64,000 bases of DNA from Rhizobacter sp. SG703 (GCF_012275445.1 NZ_JAAZQK010000003.1:248001-312000); one strand, 5' to 3'; counted from the first letter of the stretch, positions 36,769 through 48,383 are shown. Program-made: numbers and translations. The notes: generated from the sequence alone by a model not told the origin.

Positions 36769-38568
36769 GTGAGCTTTTCTTCCTCTTCGATCTCCAGGCG
36801 CAAGTTCGACGTCGTCATCGTCGGTGCCGGCGGTTCGGGCATGCGCGCTTCGCTGCAGCTCGCCCGCGCCGGCCTGAACGTCGCCGTGCTGTCCAAGGTG
36901 TTCCCGACCCGTTCGCACACGGTCGCCGCGCAAGGCGGCATCGGCGCGTCGCTCGGCAACATGTCGGAAGACAACTGGCACTACCACTTCTTCGACACCG
37001 TGAAGGGCTCCGACTGGCTCGGCGACCAGGACGCGATCGAATTCATGTGCCGCGAGGCGCCGAAGGTGGTCTACGAGCTCGAACACTTCGGCATGCCGTT
37101 CGACCGCAACCCCGACGGCACCATCTACCAGCGTCCGTTCGGTGGCCACACCGCCAACTACGGCGAGAAGCCGGTGCAGCGCGCCTGTGCCGCCGCCGAC
37201 CGCACCGGCCACGCGATGCTGCACACGCTGTACCAGCAGAACGTCAAGGCGCGCACGCACTTCTTCGTCGAGTGGATGGCGCTCGACCTGATCCGCGACG
37301 CCGACGGCGACGTGGTCGGCGTCACCGCGCTCGAGATGGAGACCGGCGAGCTGCACATCCTCGAAGCCAAGACCGTGCTGCTGGCCACCGGCGGGGCGGG
37401 GCGCATCTTCGCGGCGTCGACCAATGCCTTCATCAACACCGGCGACGGCCTGGGCATGGCGGCGCGTGCCGGCATCCCGCTGGAAGACATGGAGTTCTGG
37501 CAGTTCCACCCGACCGGCGTGGCCGGTGCCGGCGTGCTGCTGACCGAAGGCTGCCGCGGCGAAGGCGCGATCCTGCGCAACAGCGACGGCGAGCGCTTCA
37601 TGGAGCGCTATGCGCCGACGCTGAAAGACCTGGCGCCGCGCGATTTCGTCTCGCGCTGCATGGACCAGGAGATCAAGGAAGGGCGCGGCTGCGGTCCGAA
37701 CAAGGACTACGTCGTGCTCGACATGACCCACCTCGGGTCCGAGACGATCATGAAGCGCCTGCCCAGCGTGCTGGAGATCGGCCACAACTTCGCGAACGTC
37801 GACATCACGAAGGAGCCGATCCCGGTCGTGCCGACCATCCACTACCAGATGGGCGGCATCCCGACCAACATCCACGGCCAGGTGGTCGTGCCGAAGGACG
37901 GCGATCCGAACGCGGTGGTCAACGGGCTGTACGCGGTCGGCGAATGCTCCTGCGTCAGCGTGCACGGCGCGAACCGCCTGGGCACCAACTCGCTGCTCGA
38001 CCTGCTGGTGTTCGGCCGCGCGGCCGGCAACCACATCGTCGACGCGGGGCTGAAGGCGAAGGCGCACAAGCCGCTGCCGGCCGATGCGGCCGAGCGCACG
38101 CTGGCCCGGCTGAACAAGTACGAAGCCAGCAGCGGCGGCGAGTACGCGCAGGACGTCGCCAACGACCTGCGCAGTTCGATGCAGAAGCATGCCGGCGTGT
38201 TCCGCACGCAGGCGTCGATGGACGAAGGCGTCGAGCAGGTCAAGGCGATCGCCGAGCGCGTGAAGAACATCCACCTGGCCGACAAGTCCAAGGTGTTCAA
38301 CACCGCCCGCATCGAGGCGCTGGAAGTCGAGAACCTGATCGAAGCCGCGCTCGCGACGATGATCTCGGCCGCCGCCCGCCACGAAAGCCGCGGCGCGCAC
38401 ACCGTCAACGATTACGCCGACTCGCCGGAATTCCCGAACGGCCGCAACGACAAGGTGTGGATGAAGCACTCGCTGTGGTACAGCGAAGGCAACCGCCTCG
38501 ACTACAAGCCGGTCAAGCTGACCCCGCTGACCGCCGAATCGATCCCGCCGAAGGTCCGCTCGTTCTGA
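36769..38568 (+). CDS. sdhA: Succinate dehydrogenase flavoprotein subunit
   Basis: A 599-aa subunit starting at GTG 36769 (GGAG at 36757-36760). It has FDVVIVGAGGSGMRASL for FAD binding and RSHTVAAQGG with the covalent FAD histidine (His50). FHPTG, HGANRLGTNSLLDLLVFG and the C-terminal DYKPV motifs of the family are also present. It oxidises succinate to fumarate and passes electrons to SdhB. The length is standard. The upstream ATG-containing reading overlaps sdhD and is not favoured. Confidence 0.97.
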   Translation: MSFSSSSISRRKFDVVIVGAGGSGMRASLQLARAGLNVAVLSKVFPTRSHTVAAQGGIGASLGNMSEDNWHYHFFDTVKGSDWLGDQDAIEFMCREAPKVVYELEHFGMPFDRNPDGTIYQRPFGGHTANYGEKPVQRACAAADRTGHAMLHTLYQQNVKARTHFFVEWMALDLIRDADGDVVGVTALEMETGELHILEAKTVLLATGGAGRIFAASTNAFINTGDGLGMAARAGIPLEDMEFWQFHPTGVAGAGVLLTEGCRGEGAILRNSDGERFMERYAPTLKDLAPRDFVSRCMDQEIKEGRGCGPNKDYVVLDMTHLGSETIMKRLPSVLEIGHNFANVDITKEPIPVVPTIHYQMGGIPTNIHGQVVVPKDGDPNAVVNGLYAVGECSCVSVHGANRLGTNSLLDLLVFGRAAGNHIVDAGLKAKAHKPLPADAAERTLARLNKYEASSGGEYAQDVANDLRSSMQKHAGVFRTQASMDEGVEQVKAIAERVKNIHLADKSKVFNTARIEALEVENLIEAALATMISAAARHESRGAHTVNDYADSPEFPNGRNDKVWMKHSLWYSEGNRLDYKPVKLTPLTAESIPPKVRSF

Positions 38569-38599
38569 GCCATCGCCACAAGAACGTCGAAAGCATTTC

Positions 38600-39304
38600 A
38601 TGACCAAGCGTGTTTTCCAGATCTACCGCTACGACCCGGACACGGATTCGAAGCCCCGCATGCAGACGATCGAGGTCGAGCTCGACGGCAGCGAGCGCAT
38701 GCTGCTCGATGCGCTGATGAAGCTGAAAGCGGTCGACCCGACGATCAGCTTCCGCCGCTCGTGCCGCGAAGGCGTCTGCGGGTCGGACGCGATGAACATC
38801 AACGGCAAGAACGGCCTCGCGTGCCTGACCAACATGCGCACGCTGCCCGATGTCGTCGTGCTGAAGCCGCTGCCCGGCCTGCCGGTGGTGCGCGACCTGA
38901 TCGTCGACATGACGCAGTTCTTCACGCAGTACAACTCGATCAAGCCCTACCTCGTCAACGACATGCCGCCGCCCGAGAAGGAGCGCCTGCAGTCGCCGGA
39001 AGAGCGCGAGGAACTGAACGGCCTGTACGAGTGCATCCTGTGCGCCAGCTGCTCGACGAGCTGTCCGAGCTTCTGGTGGAACCCCGACAAGTTCGTCGGC
39101 CCCGCCGGCCTGCTGCAGGCCTACCGTTTCATCGCCGACAGCCGCGACCAGGACACCGCCGGTCGCCTCGACAACCTCGAGGACCCGTACCGCCTGTTCC
39201 GCTGCCACACGATCATGAATTGCGTCGACGTCTGCCCGAAGGGCCTGAACCCGACGAAGGCCATCGGCAAGATCAAGGAACTGATGGTCCGCCGGGCCGT
39301 CTGA
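38600..39304 (+). CDS. sdhB: Succinate dehydrogenase iron-sulfur subunit
   Basis: A 234-aa protein with all three cluster motifs: SCREGVCGSDAM...LAC for [2Fe-2S], CILCASCSTSCP for [4Fe-4S], and CHTIMNCVDVCPKGLNP for [3Fe-4S]. It carries electrons from SdhA FAD to quinone at the SdhC/SdhD anchor. The gene is in the sdhCDAB operon, with sdhE seven bases downstream. Confidence 0.97.
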   Translation: MTKRVFQIYRYDPDTDSKPRMQTIEVELDGSERMLLDALMKLKAVDPTISFRRSCREGVCGSDAMNINGKNGLACLTNMRTLPDVVVLKPLPGLPVVRDLIVDMTQFFTQYNSIKPYLVNDMPPPEKERLQSPEEREELNGLYECILCASCSTSCPSFWWNPDKFVGPAGLLQAYRFIADSRDQDTAGRLDNLEDPYRLFRCHTIMNCVDVCPKGLNPTKAIGKIKELMVRRAV

Positions 39305-39311
39305 CACCGGG

Positions 39312-39599
39312 ATGGCGATGAACGAACTGCTCGACGAACGTGCCCTCAGCAAGCTGCGCTGGCGTTGCCGCCGCGGCCTGCTCGAGAACGATCTGTTCGT
39401 CGAGCGGTTCTTCGCACGTCATGAGTCCGCGCTGACAGTCCGGCAGGCCGAGGGGTTGACCCTGCTGATGGATCTGTCGGACAACGACCTGCTCGACCTG
39501 TTGCTCGCCCGCAAGGAGCCCGAAGGCGATCTGCTGCGCGACGACGTGCTGGAAGTGCTGAAGTTGATGCGCATCCCGCATCCGGCGCTGAACCACTGA
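39312..39599 (+). CDS. sdhE: FAD assembly factor SdhE
   Basis: A 95-aa small helical protein with the RGxxE signature ([16 protein letters not shown]), needed for covalent flavinylation of SdhA. It lies immediately after sdhB and before gltA, its usual place. Start ATG 39312 or 39318 (MAM...) are both possible. Confidence 0.92.
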   Translation: MAMNELLDERALSKLRWRCRRGLLENDLFVERFFARHESALTVRQAEGLTLLMDLSDNDLLDLLLARKEPEGDLLRDDVLEVLKLMRIPHPALNH

Positions 39600-39640
39600 C
39601 AGCGTGTGTATCAAGTCTTACTACCTCTGAAGGAACGCTC

Positions 39641-40954
39641 ATGACCCCGTCCGACGTGAAAGCCACCCTGTCGTTCTCCGATGGCAGCCCTGCGATGGAC
39701 CTGCCGGTCTACAAGGGCACGATCGGTCCGGACGTGATCGACATCCGCAAGCTGTACGCGCAGACCGGCAAGTTCACCTACGACCCGGGCTTCCTGTCGA
39801 CCGCTGCCTGCCAGTCGAGCATCACCTACATCGACGGCGACAAGGGCGAGCTGCTGTACCGCGGCTACCCGATCGAGCAGCTCGCGACCAACTGCGACTA
39901 CCTCGAAACCTGCTACCTGCTGCTGAACGGCGAACTGCCGAACGAAACCGAGAAGACCGATTTCGTGAAGCTGGTGACCAACCACACGATGGTCAACGAG
40001 CAGATGCAGTTCTTCCTGCGCGGCTTCCGCCGCGACGCGCACCCGATGGCGGTGCTGACCGGCCTGGTCGGCGGGTTGTCGGCCTTCTATCACGACAGCA
40101 CCGACATCAACAACCCGAAGCACCGCGAGATCTCGGCGATCCGCCTGATCGCGAAGATGCCGACGCTGGTGGCGATGGCCTACAAGTACGGCATCGGCCA
40201 GCCGTACATCTACCCGAAGAACGACCTGTCGTACTCGGGCAACTTCATGCGGATGATGTTCGCGACGCCCTGCGAGGACTACGAGCCGAACGAGGTGCTG
40301 GTGCGCGCGATGGACCGCATCTTCATCCTGCATGCCGACCACGAGCAGAACGCGTCGACGTCGACGGTGCGCCTGTGCGGCTCGTCGGGCACCAACCCGT
40401 TCGCGGCCATCGCGGCCGGCGTGGCCTGCCTGTGGGGCCCGGCCCACGGCGGCGCCAACGAGGCGGCGCTGAACATGCTGGAAGACGTGCAGAAGATGGG
40501 CGGCGTCGAGAAGATCGGCGAGTTCATCAAGCAGGTCAAGGACAAGAACTCCGGCATCAAGCTGATGGGCTTCGGCCACCGCGTCTACAAGAACTACGAC
40601 CCGCGTGCCAAGCTGATGCGCGAGACCTGCCACGAGGTGCTGAACGCGCTGGGCCTGCAGAACGACCCGCTGTTCAAGCTCGCGATGGAACTCGAGAAGA
40701 TCGCGCTGGAAGACGAGTACTTCGTCGCCCGCAAGCTGTACCCGAACGTCGACTTCTACTCGGGCATCGTGCAGCGCGCGATCGGCATCCCGGTCAGCCT
40801 GTTCACCGCGGTGTTCGCGCTGGCCCGCACGGTCGGCTGGATCGCCCAGCTGAACGAGATGATCGGCGACCCGGAGTACAAGATCGGCCGTCCGCGCCAG
40901 CTATTCCACGGTGCCACGCAACGCAATGTGAAACCCATTGCGCAGCGAGGCTGA
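39641..40954 (+). CDS. gltA: Citrate synthase (type II, hexameric)
   Basis: A 437-aa enzyme condensing oxaloacetate and acetyl-CoA. Active-site blocks are visible: [16 protein letters not shown] (His), [14 protein letters not shown] (His) and [14 protein letters not shown] (Asp). The N-terminal beta-rich region is that of Gram-negative, NADH-sensitive type II enzymes. It ends the sdh-gltA run with an intrinsic terminator 35 bases downstream. Confidence 0.97.
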   Translation: MTPSDVKATLSFSDGSPAMDLPVYKGTIGPDVIDIRKLYAQTGKFTYDPGFLSTAACQSSITYIDGDKGELLYRGYPIEQLATNCDYLETCYLLLNGELPNETEKTDFVKLVTNHTMVNEQMQFFLRGFRRDAHPMAVLTGLVGGLSAFYHDSTDINNPKHREISAIRLIAKMPTLVAMAYKYGIGQPYIYPKNDLSYSGNFMRMMFATPCEDYEPNEVLVRAMDRIFILHADHEQNASTSTVRLCGSSGTNPFAAIAAGVACLWGPAHGGANEAALNMLEDVQKMGGVEKIGEFIKQVKDKNSGIKLMGFGHRVYKNYDPRAKLMRETCHEVLNALGLQNDPLFKLAMELEKIALEDEYFVARKLYPNVDFYSGIVQRAIGIPVSLFTAVFALARTVGWIAQLNEMIGDPEYKIGRPRQLFHGATQRNVKPIAQRG

Positions 40955-40988
40955 CCCCGCCGGCAAAGCAGCCTGGACCCCACCCTGC

Positions 40989-41018
40989 GAAAACCCCGGC
41001 CTGGCGCCGGGGTTTTTT
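40989..41018 (+). terminator. Intrinsic terminator after gltA
   Basis: GAAAACCCCGGC pairs with the CGCCGGGGTTTT arm across a short CTG loop and is followed by six T. It separates the sdh-gltA unit from leuC. Confidence 0.92.
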
Positions 41019-41071
41019 GTTGTCCAGCGCCTAAAATCCGCAGTTCGCCTGCGTTCACTTCGGAAACTGTC

Positions 41072-42481
41072 ATGGCCCGCACGCTCTACGACAAAATCTG
41101 GGACGAGCACGTCGTCCACACCGAAGACGACGGCACCGCCGTCCTCTACATCGATCGCCACCTGGTGCACGAAGTCACCAGCCCGCAGGCGTTCGAAGGC
41201 CTGGACCTGGCGCACCGCAAGGTGTGGCGCCTGTCGGCCAACCTGGCGGTCAGCGACCACAACGTGCCGACCACCGACCGTTCTCACGGCATCGCCGACC
41301 CGATCTCGAAGCTGCAGGTCGACACGCTGGACGCCAACTGCGACCGCGTCGGCATCACGCAGTTCAAGATGAACGACAAGCGCCAGGGCATCGTCCACGT
41401 GATCGGCCCGGAGCAGGGCGCCACGCTGCCGGGCATGACGGTGGTCTGCGGCGATTCGCACACCTCCACGCACGGCGCCTTCGGCGCGCTGGCGCACGGC
41501 ATCGGCACCAGCGAGGTCGAGCACGTGCTGGCCACGCAGACGCTGCTGGCGCGCAAGGCGAAGAACATGCTCGTCAAGGTCGACGGCGTGCTGCCGCGCG
41601 GCTGCAGTGCGAAGGACATCGTGCTGGCCATCATCGGCAAGATCGGCACCGCCGGCGGCACCGGCTACACCATCGAATTCGCCGGCAGCGCGATCCGTGC
41701 CCTCAGCATGGAAGGCCGCATGACGGTCTGCAACATGGCGATCGAAGCCGGTGCGCGCGCCGGGCTGGTCGGTGTCGACGACACCACCATTGCCTACGTG
41801 AAGGGCCGTCCGTTCACGCCCGCCGGTCTCGAATGGGATCACGCGGTCGCCTACTGGCGCACGCTGCACACCGACGCCGGCGCGCATTTCGACGCCGTCG
41901 TCGAGCTCGACGCGTCGACCATCCGCCCGCAGGTCACCTGGGGCACCTCGCCCGAGATGGTGCTGTCGATCGACGACCGCGTACCCGATCCCGACCGCGA
42001 GAAGGACAGCGGCAAGCGCGGCGCGATGGAGCGTGCGCTGCAGTACATGGCGCTGGAACCGAACAAGCCGATCGCCGACATCCTGATCGACAAGGTGTTC
42101 ATCGGCTCGTGCACCAACTCGCGCATCGAGGACCTGCGCGAGGCCGCGGCCGTCGTGCGCCGCATCGGCGGCAAGCTGGCGTCGAACGTCAAGCTGGCGC
42201 TGGTGGTGCCGGGCTCGGGCCTCGTGAAGGAACAGGCCGAGCGCGAAGGCCTCGACGTGGTGTTCCGCGGCGCCGGCTTCGAATGGCGCGAGCCGGGCTG
42301 CTCGATGTGCCTCGCGATGAACGCCGACCGGCTCGAGCCGGGCGAGCGCTGCGCGTCGACGTCGAACCGCAACTTCGAAGGCCGCCAGGGTGCGGGTGGG
42401 CGCACCCACCTGGTCAGTCCGGCGATGGCGGCTGCCGCGGCCATGCAGGGCCATTTCGTCGACGTGCGTCGGCTGTCCTGA
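41072..42481 (+). CDS. leuC: 3-Isopropylmalate dehydratase large subunit
   Basis: A 469-aa Fe-S hydro-lyase of leucine synthesis that isomerises 2- to 3-isopropylmalate together with LeuD. Cluster ligands lie in [32 protein letters not shown] and [15 protein letters not shown]. It begins the leuCDB-asd group, 54 bases after the gltA terminator, and so has its own promoter in that short gap. leuA is not in the window. Confidence 0.97.
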   Translation: MARTLYDKIWDEHVVHTEDDGTAVLYIDRHLVHEVTSPQAFEGLDLAHRKVWRLSANLAVSDHNVPTTDRSHGIADPISKLQVDTLDANCDRVGITQFKMNDKRQGIVHVIGPEQGATLPGMTVVCGDSHTSTHGAFGALAHGIGTSEVEHVLATQTLLARKAKNMLVKVDGVLPRGCSAKDIVLAIIGKIGTAGGTGYTIEFAGSAIRALSMEGRMTVCNMAIEAGARAGLVGVDDTTIAYVKGRPFTPAGLEWDHAVAYWRTLHTDAGAHFDAVVELDASTIRPQVTWGTSPEMVLSIDDRVPDPDREKDSGKRGAMERALQYMALEPNKPIADILIDKVFIGSCTNSRIEDLREAAAVVRRIGGKLASNVKLALVVPGSGLVKEQAEREGLDVVFRGAGFEWREPGCSMCLAMNADRLEPGERCASTSNRNFEGRQGAGGRTHLVSPAMAAAAAMQGHFVDVRRLS

Positions 42482-42495
42482 AGGAGACCCGGACC

Positions 42496-43140
42496 ATGCA
42501 AGCCTTTCGCATCCACACCGGCCTGGTCGCGCCGCTCGACCGCGAGAACGTCGACACCGACGCGATCATCCCGAAGCAGTTCCTGAAGTCGATCAAGAAG
42601 TCGGGGTTCGGCCCGAACCTGTTCGACGAATGGCGCTACCTCGACCGTGGCGAGCCCGGGCAGGATCCGTCCACCCGCAAGCGCAACCCCGATTTCGTGC
42701 TGAACCAGCCGCGCTACCAGGGCGCTTCGGTGCTGCTCACGCGCAAGAACTTCGGCTGCGGCTCGTCGCGCGAACACGCGCCGTGGGCGCTCGACCAGTA
42801 CGGCTTCCGCGCCATCATCGCGCCGAGCTATGCCGACATCTTCTTCAACAACTGCTTCAAGAACGGCCTGCTGCCCATCGTGCTGCCCGAGCACGAGGTG
42901 AGCCGGCTGTTCGACGAGGTGAACGCCTTCGTCGGCTACCAGCTGACGATCGACCTGGAGCGCCAGGTCGTCGAGCGGCCGGGCGGAGAGGCGATCCCTT
43001 TCGACGTCCAGCCGTTCCGGAAATTCTGCCTGCTCAACGGCTTCGACGACATCGGCCTGACGCTGCGCCACGCCGACAAGATCCGCGCGTTCGAGGCCGA
43101 GCGCCTGTTGAAGAAGCCGTGGCTCGCGCAACGCGTCTGA
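42496..43140 (+). CDS. leuD: 3-Isopropylmalate dehydratase small subunit
   Basis: A 214-aa swivelling-domain partner of LeuC, with the invariant [13 protein letters not shown] and [16 protein letters not shown] motifs. The start at ATG 42496 has AAGGAG upstream. It follows leuC by 14 bases. Confidence 0.96.
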   Translation: MQAFRIHTGLVAPLDRENVDTDAIIPKQFLKSIKKSGFGPNLFDEWRYLDRGEPGQDPSTRKRNPDFVLNQPRYQGASVLLTRKNFGCGSSREHAPWALDQYGFRAIIAPSYADIFFNNCFKNGLLPIVLPEHEVSRLFDEVNAFVGYQLTIDLERQVVERPGGEAIPFDVQPFRKFCLLNGFDDIGLTLRHADKIRAFEAERLLKKPWLAQRV

Positions 43141-43165
43141 GCCCGACCAACCAAGGAACTGACTC

Positions 43166-44245
43166 GTGAAGATTGCGATCCTGCCGGGCGACGGCATCGG
43201 GGTGGAGATCATGGCCGAGGCCGTCAAGGTGCTCGGTTGCCTCGACCTGCGCTTCGAGATGGAAGAGGCCAAGGTGGGCGGCGCGGCCTATGCCGCGCAC
43301 GGCCACCCGCTGCCGCCGGCCACGCTCGCGCTGGCCAAGTCGGCCGATGCGGTGCTGTTCGGCGCCGTCGGCGACTGGCAGTACGACAAGCTCGAACGCC
43401 ACCTGCGCCCGGAGCAGGCCATCCTGGGCCTGCGCAAGAACCTGGAGTTGTTCGCCAACTTCCGCCCGGCGATCTGCTACGAAGAGCTGACCCATGCGTC
43501 GACCCTGAAGCCCGAGGTGGTGGCCGGCCTCGACCTGCTGATCATCCGCGAGCTGACCGGCGACATCTACTTCGGCCAGCCGCGCGGCCGGCGCGCGTCG
43601 CCCGACGGCGCGTTCGCCGGTGCCGACGAGGCCTTCGACACGATGCGCTATTCGCGCCCCGAGATCGAGCGCATCGCGCACGTCGCGTTCCAGGCCGCGC
43701 GCAAGCGCAGCAAGAAGGTGCTGAGCGTCGACAAGGCCAACGTGCTGGAGACCTTCCAGTTCTGGCGCGACGTCGTCACCGAGGTGCATGCGCAGTACCC
43801 CGACGTGGCGCTGGAGCACATGTACGTCGACAACGCCGCGATGCAGCTGGTGAAGGCGCCGAAGCGGCTCGACGTGATCGTCACCGGCAACATGTTCGGC
43901 GACATCCTCAGCGACGAAGCCGCGATGCTGACCGGCTCGATCGGCATGCTGCCGTCGGCCTCGCTGAACGCGAAGAACCAAGGGCTGTACGAGCCGAGCC
44001 ACGGCTCGGCGCCCGACATCGCCGGCAAGGGCATCGCGAACCCGCTGGCCACGATCCTGTCGGCCGCGATGATGCTGCGCTTCAGCCTGAACCAGGAAGC
44101 GGCGGCGCAGCGCATCGAGGCGGCCGTCAAGGCGGTGCTGGCGAAGGGCCTGCGCACCGTCGACATCCACAGTGAAGGAACCACGAAGGTGGGGACGAAG
44201 GAGATGGGCGACGCCGTGGTCGCCCACCTGAAAGCGAACGGCTGA
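43166..44245 (+). CDS. leuB: 3-Isopropylmalate dehydrogenase
   Basis: A 359-aa NAD-dependent beta-decarboxylating dehydrogenase. Start codon is GTG 43166 with AAGGA eight bases upstream. Landmarks are [27 protein letters not shown], the Lys/Asp substrate site in [10 protein letters not shown] and [29 protein letters not shown], read as adjoining motifs. It catalyses the third step of leucine synthesis. Confidence 0.97.
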   Translation: MKIAILPGDGIGVEIMAEAVKVLGCLDLRFEMEEAKVGGAAYAAHGHPLPPATLALAKSADAVLFGAVGDWQYDKLERHLRPEQAILGLRKNLELFANFRPAICYEELTHASTLKPEVVAGLDLLIIRELTGDIYFGQPRGRRASPDGAFAGADEAFDTMRYSRPEIERIAHVAFQAARKRSKKVLSVDKANVLETFQFWRDVVTEVHAQYPDVALEHMYVDNAAMQLVKAPKRLDVIVTGNMFGDILSDEAAMLTGSIGMLPSASLNAKNQGLYEPSHGSAPDIAGKGIANPLATILSAAMMLRFSLNQEAAAQRIEAAVKAVLAKGLRTVDIHSEGTTKVGTKEMGDAVVAHLKANG

Positions 44246-44297
44246 TCCGTTCGCTTCTTCCCTCTTTCACGACACGAATTCAACGACAGGAATCAAG

Positions 44298-45431
44298 ATG
44301 GCTACGAGATTGGTCGGCCTGGTGGGCTGGCGCGGCATGGTGGGGTCGGTGCTGATCGACCGCATGGCGCAGGAAAACGACTTCGAACTGATCGAGCCGG
44401 TGTTCTTCAGCACCAGCAATGCCGGCGGCAAGGCGCCCGCCTACGCGAAGAACGAAACCACGCTGCAGGATGCGAACGACATCGAGGCGCTGAAGCGCTG
44501 CGAGATCGTCATCACCTGCCAGGGCGGCGACTACACCAACGAGGTCTACCCGAAGCTGCGCAATGCCGGCTGGAACGGCCATTGGATCGATGCGGCGTCG
44601 TCGCTGCGCATGAAGGACAACGCGGTCATCGTGCTCGACCCGGTCAACATGCCGGTGATCAAGAACGCGCTGGCCGCCGGCGGGCGCGACTGGATCGGCG
44701 GCAACTGCACCGTCAGCTGCATGCTGATGGGCGTCGGTGCGCTCTACAAGGCCGGCCTGGTCGAGTGGATGAGCACGCAGACCTACCAGGCGGCCTCGGG
44801 CGGCGGCGCGCAGCACATGCGCGAGCTGCTGACGCAGTTCGGCACGCTGAACGCCGAGGTGCGCCCGCTGCTCGACGACCCGAAGAGCGCGATCCTCGAG
44901 ATCGACCGCAAGGTTGCCGCGAAGCAGCGCTCGCTCTCCGGCGCGGAGACCGCCAACTTCGGCGCACCGCTGGCCGGCAGCCTGATCCCGTGGATCGACA
45001 AGGACCTGGGCAACGGCATGAGCAAGGAAGAGTGGAAGGGCGAGGCCGAGACCAACAAGATCCTCGGCCAGGGCGCGGGCTTCGGCACGCCGCCGGTGCC
45101 GGTCGACGGCTTCTGCGTGCGCATCGGCGCGATGCGCTGCCACAGCCAGGCGCTCACGTTCAAGCTCAAGAAAGACGTGCCGTTGGCCGACATCGAAGCC
45201 TTGATCGCCAACGACAACGCCTGGGTCAAGGTCGTGCCGAACACGCGCGAAGCGACGCTGGCGGACCTGACGCCGGTGTCGGTGACCGGCACGATGACGA
45301 TTCCGGTCGGGCGCTTGCGCAAGATGGCGATGGGGCCGGAGTACCTCGGCGCCTTCACCATCGGCGACCAGCTGCTGTGGGGTGCGGCCGAACCGCTGCG
45401 CCGCATGCTGAGGATCCTGCTCGGGCACTGA
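44298..45431 (+). CDS. asd: Aspartate-semialdehyde dehydrogenase
   Basis: A 377-aa NADPH enzyme converting aspartyl phosphate to the semialdehyde for lysine/DAP, threonine and methionine. It begins [14 protein letters not shown] (NADP loop), has the catalytic cysteine in [12 protein letters not shown], and shows [13 protein letters not shown] and [21 protein letters not shown]. It is the Gram-negative type. It lies 52 bases after leuB. Confidence 0.96.
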   Translation: MATRLVGLVGWRGMVGSVLIDRMAQENDFELIEPVFFSTSNAGGKAPAYAKNETTLQDANDIEALKRCEIVITCQGGDYTNEVYPKLRNAGWNGHWIDAASSLRMKDNAVIVLDPVNMPVIKNALAAGGRDWIGGNCTVSCMLMGVGALYKAGLVEWMSTQTYQAASGGGAQHMRELLTQFGTLNAEVRPLLDDPKSAILEIDRKVAAKQRSLSGAETANFGAPLAGSLIPWIDKDLGNGMSKEEWKGEAETNKILGQGAGFGTPPVPVDGFCVRIGAMRCHSQALTFKLKKDVPLADIEALIANDNAWVKVVPNTREATLADLTPVSVTGTMTIPVGRLRKMAMGPEYLGAFTIGDQLLWGAAEPLRRMLRILLGH

Positions 45432-45697
45432 CGAGCGGCATTGACAAGAAGTTACCAATGAAGACGGGGTGTCCGGTTGCGTTGCCTCACTGCAACAGGA
45501 CACTCCCGGGACGGCCCGAATCCCGCCTCCGGCGGGAATGTCAGCCATTGCATGAGCTTGTCTTCGTATCTAGTTGATGTTATTGTGTTTTCTACTGCGC
45601 CTGGGGTGCGTGCTGGTTCCGTTTGAAAAATCATAAGAACTATGCCAATCGACGGGGGCCTTTGCACACTGCCCGCCACCTCCACTTGGGAGACGCC

Positions 45698-48373
45698 TTG
45701 AAAAGAAATTCGCTGTTCGCTCGCCGCTTTGCTCTGACCGGCGTGGCCATCGCTGCCATGTGCCTGTCTGCCACCAACGCCTGGGCGCTCGGCCTCGGAC
45801 GACTGGCGGTTCAGTCGGCGCTTGGTGAAACCCTGCGCGCGGAAATCGACGTCACCAGTCTGACGCCCGAAGAAGCCTCGAACCTGAACGTGCGCATCGC
45901 GCCGCCGGAGTCGTACCGCGCCGCCGGCGTCGACTACAACCAGGTGCTGCCGGCCACGCAGGTCGTGCTGCAGCGCCGTCCCGACGGTCGTGCCTTCCTG
46001 AAGGTCACCAGCGATCGCGCGGTGCAGGAGCCCTTCGTCGACGTGATCCTCGAGATCACCTGGTCGACCGGCCGCCTGGTCCGCGAATACACGATGCTGT
46101 TCGACCCGCCGTCGACGCGCACGCTGGCCGCCGCGCCGCCGGCCACGTCGCCGGCGCTGTCGTCGGCCACTGAAGCGCCTTCGGCCGCGGCGCCTGCTTC
46201 CGCACCGCGCTCGACCCGTCCGGCACCGGCCCCACGCCCCGCGGTCACCGCCGATGCACCACCGGCACCGGCACGCAACACGCCGCGCGTCGCCGCGGCA
46301 CCGTCCGCCGACACCGGAGCCGAAACCGGCTCGGGCGCCGACGAGTACAAGGTCAAGCCTGGCGACACGCTGTCGCGCATTGCCGGCAACACCAGGCGCC
46401 AGGGCGTCTCGCTCGACCAGATGCTGGCGTCGCTGTACCAGGGCAACCCGGACGCGTTCCTGAACAACAACATGAACCGGCTGAAGGCCGGTGCCGTGCT
46501 GGCCGTGCCGTCCGCCGAGACCGCGAAGGCCATCACGCCGACCGAAGCGCGCCAGCTGATCCAGGCGCAGAGCGCCGACTTCGGCGCCTACCGCCAGCGC
46601 CTGGCGAGCGGCGTGGCACCGTCGAAGGTCGAAGGCGCGTCGCGCCAGACCAGCGGCACCGTGCAGGCCGAGGTCGACGACCGAAAGAAGGCCGCCGCCC
46701 CGACGCCCGACAAGCTGACGCTGAGCAAGGGGACCGCGTCCACGCCGGAAGCGAAGGTCTCGAAGGAACTGCAGGCCAAGGAGAATTCGTCGCGCGTCGC
46801 CGAACTCTCGAAGAACGTCGAAGAGCTGAAGAAGCTCGGCCAGGCCTCGGCCGGCGCCAAGGCCGGCTCGCCGGCGCAAGCGCCCGCGCCGGCCGCGGTG
46901 AACGTGCCGGTGAAGCCGCCGGTCACGCCGCCGCCGGCCCCTGCACCTGCTCCGGTTCCCGCACCTGCCCCGGCGCCGGTCCCCGCACCGGTTCCTGCGC
47001 CCGCGCCGGCACCGGTCCAGGCGCCTGCCCCGGCACCGGCACCCGCGCCGGTGATCGAGACGCCGGCCTCGGCCCCTGCCGAAGCCGCGCCGGTCGCTGC
47101 CGCGTCGGCGCCCGAGGCCGCCAGCGCGCCGGTCGTCGCTGTCGCGCCGCCGAAGCCCGCGCCGGCTCCTGCACCTGCCCCGGCGCCCGAACCCGGCTTC
47201 CTGTCGTCGCTGTTCGATGACAACCTGCCGGCGCTGCTCGGCGGCATTGCCGTGCTGCTGCTCGGCGGTTTCGCGGCGTGGCGCTTCAGCAAGCGCGCGA
47301 AGCGCGACAGCGGTGAGACGTCTTTCCTGGAAAGTCGCCTGCAACCGGATTCTTTCTTCGGGGCCAGCGGCGGACAACGCATCGACACGCGTGACGCCGG
47401 CGGAGCTTCGTCGTCGATGAGCTACTCGCTGAGCCAGCTCGATGCCATCGGCGACGTGGATCCAGTGGCCGAGGCCGATGTCTACCTGGCCTATGGCCGC
47501 GACCTGCAAGCCGAAGAGATCCTGAAGGAGGCCATGCGCGCGAGCCCCGAGCGCCTGGCGATCCGCACCAAGCTGCTCGAGGTCTATGCGAAGCGCCGCG
47601 ACACCAAGGGCTTCGAACTGCTCGCGACGCAGCTGTTCGGCTTGACCGGCGGCGAAGGCGAAGACTGGGCCAAGGCCCAGGAGATCGGCCAGCAGATCGA
47701 TCCGGAAAACCCGATGTACCGCCCGGGCGGCGCGCCGTCGACCGGCCAGGGCCAGGCACGACCGTCGGCCGAGGTGCTGGGCGCCAGCACGATGCCGCAA
47801 TCGGTGCTGCCGTCGCCTTCGGAATTCGGTGCCAGCGGTTCGCACGGCAGCGGGTTCGACACCACCGGCGGTGGCATGGACCTCGACCTCGACCTGGCGC
47901 TGCCGAGCGGCTCGGCCGTGTCGGCGCCGCACCTGCCGGAAGAGACCCAGCCGCTGCCGACCGGCGAGGTCGGCCACTCGCTGGACGACATGAGCTTCGA
48001 CCTGCCGCTGGATCCGCCGCCCCCGCCGCCGCGCGCGGCACCGGCCCCGGCACGCAGCGCGCCGGCCAGCGCACCGATGGACTTCGACCTGTCGAGCATC
48101 TCGCTGGACCTCGGCGATTCGACGATCCCTGCGCCGGCCGCGCCGCGCGCCGCCGCGGCTGCACCGGCATCGAGCAACGAGTTCGGCGACATCGACCTGG
48201 GCGACACGCCGGACGACGGCTCCGACCCGATCGCGCGCAAGCTCGAACTGGCTGAGGAATTCCGCCAGATCGGCGACATGGAAGGTGCCCGCGACCTGCT
48301 GCAGGAAGTGATTGCCAAGGCGAGCGGCGCGACCAAGACGCGCGCTCAAGCCATGCTCTCCGACCTCGGGTGA
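45698..48373 (+). CDS. fimV: FimV/HubP-type polar inner-membrane protein
   Basis: An 891-aa protein. I choose TTG 45698 as start because GGGAGA precedes it and it gives a normal signal peptide (MKRNSLFARR head, cleavage after AWA at residue 30); the frame is open further upstream. Domains in order are the FimV N-terminal beta domain (31-145), a Pro/Ala linker, LysM (about 216-268, YKVKPGDTLSRIA), a coiled-coil piece, and a long Pro-Ala low-complexity stretch. A single membrane helix (about 509-528), an acidic cytoplasmic region with TPR-like helices and the conserved C-terminal FimV motif (about 837-885) follow. Family role: polar landmark organising type IV pili, cAMP signalling and chemotaxis. 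A 266-bp upstream gap precedes it. Confidence 0.93.
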   Translation: MKRNSLFARRFALTGVAIAAMCLSATNAWALGLGRLAVQSALGETLRAEIDVTSLTPEEASNLNVRIAPPESYRAAGVDYNQVLPATQVVLQRRPDGRAFLKVTSDRAVQEPFVDVILEITWSTGRLVREYTMLFDPPSTRTLAAAPPATSPALSSATEAPSAAAPASAPRSTRPAPAPRPAVTADAPPAPARNTPRVAAAPSADTGAETGSGADEYKVKPGDTLSRIAGNTRRQGVSLDQMLASLYQGNPDAFLNNNMNRLKAGAVLAVPSAETAKAITPTEARQLIQAQSADFGAYRQRLASGVAPSKVEGASRQTSGTVQAEVDDRKKAAAPTPDKLTLSKGTASTPEAKVSKELQAKENSSRVAELSKNVEELKKLGQASAGAKAGSPAQAPAPAAVNVPVKPPVTPPPAPAPAPVPAPAPAPVPAPVPAPAPAPVQAPAPAPAPAPVIETPASAPAEAAPVAAASAPEAASAPVVAVAPPKPAPAPAPAPAPEPGFLSSLFDDNLPALLGGIAVLLLGGFAAWRFSKRAKRDSGETSFLESRLQPDSFFGASGGQRIDTRDAGGASSSMSYSLSQLDAIGDVDPVAEADVYLAYGRDLQAEEILKEAMRASPERLAIRTKLLEVYAKRRDTKGFELLATQLFGLTGGEGEDWAKAQEIGQQIDPENPMYRPGGAPSTGQGQARPSAEVLGASTMPQSVLPSPSEFGASGSHGSGFDTTGGGMDLDLDLALPSGSAVSAPHLPEETQPLPTGEVGHSLDDMSFDLPLDPPPPPPRAAPAPARSAPASAPMDFDLSSISLDLGDSTIPAPAAPRAAAAAPASSNEFGDIDLGDTPDDGSDPIARKLELAEEFRQIGDMEGARDLLQEVIAKASGATKTRAQAMLSDLG

Positions 48374-48383
48374 ACGAAGGAAC

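Noticed and set aside
45521-45537. Seven-bp hairpin between asd and fimV
   Set aside because: Short GC stem, no U-tract and no position close to the asd stop; weak evidence for a terminator.
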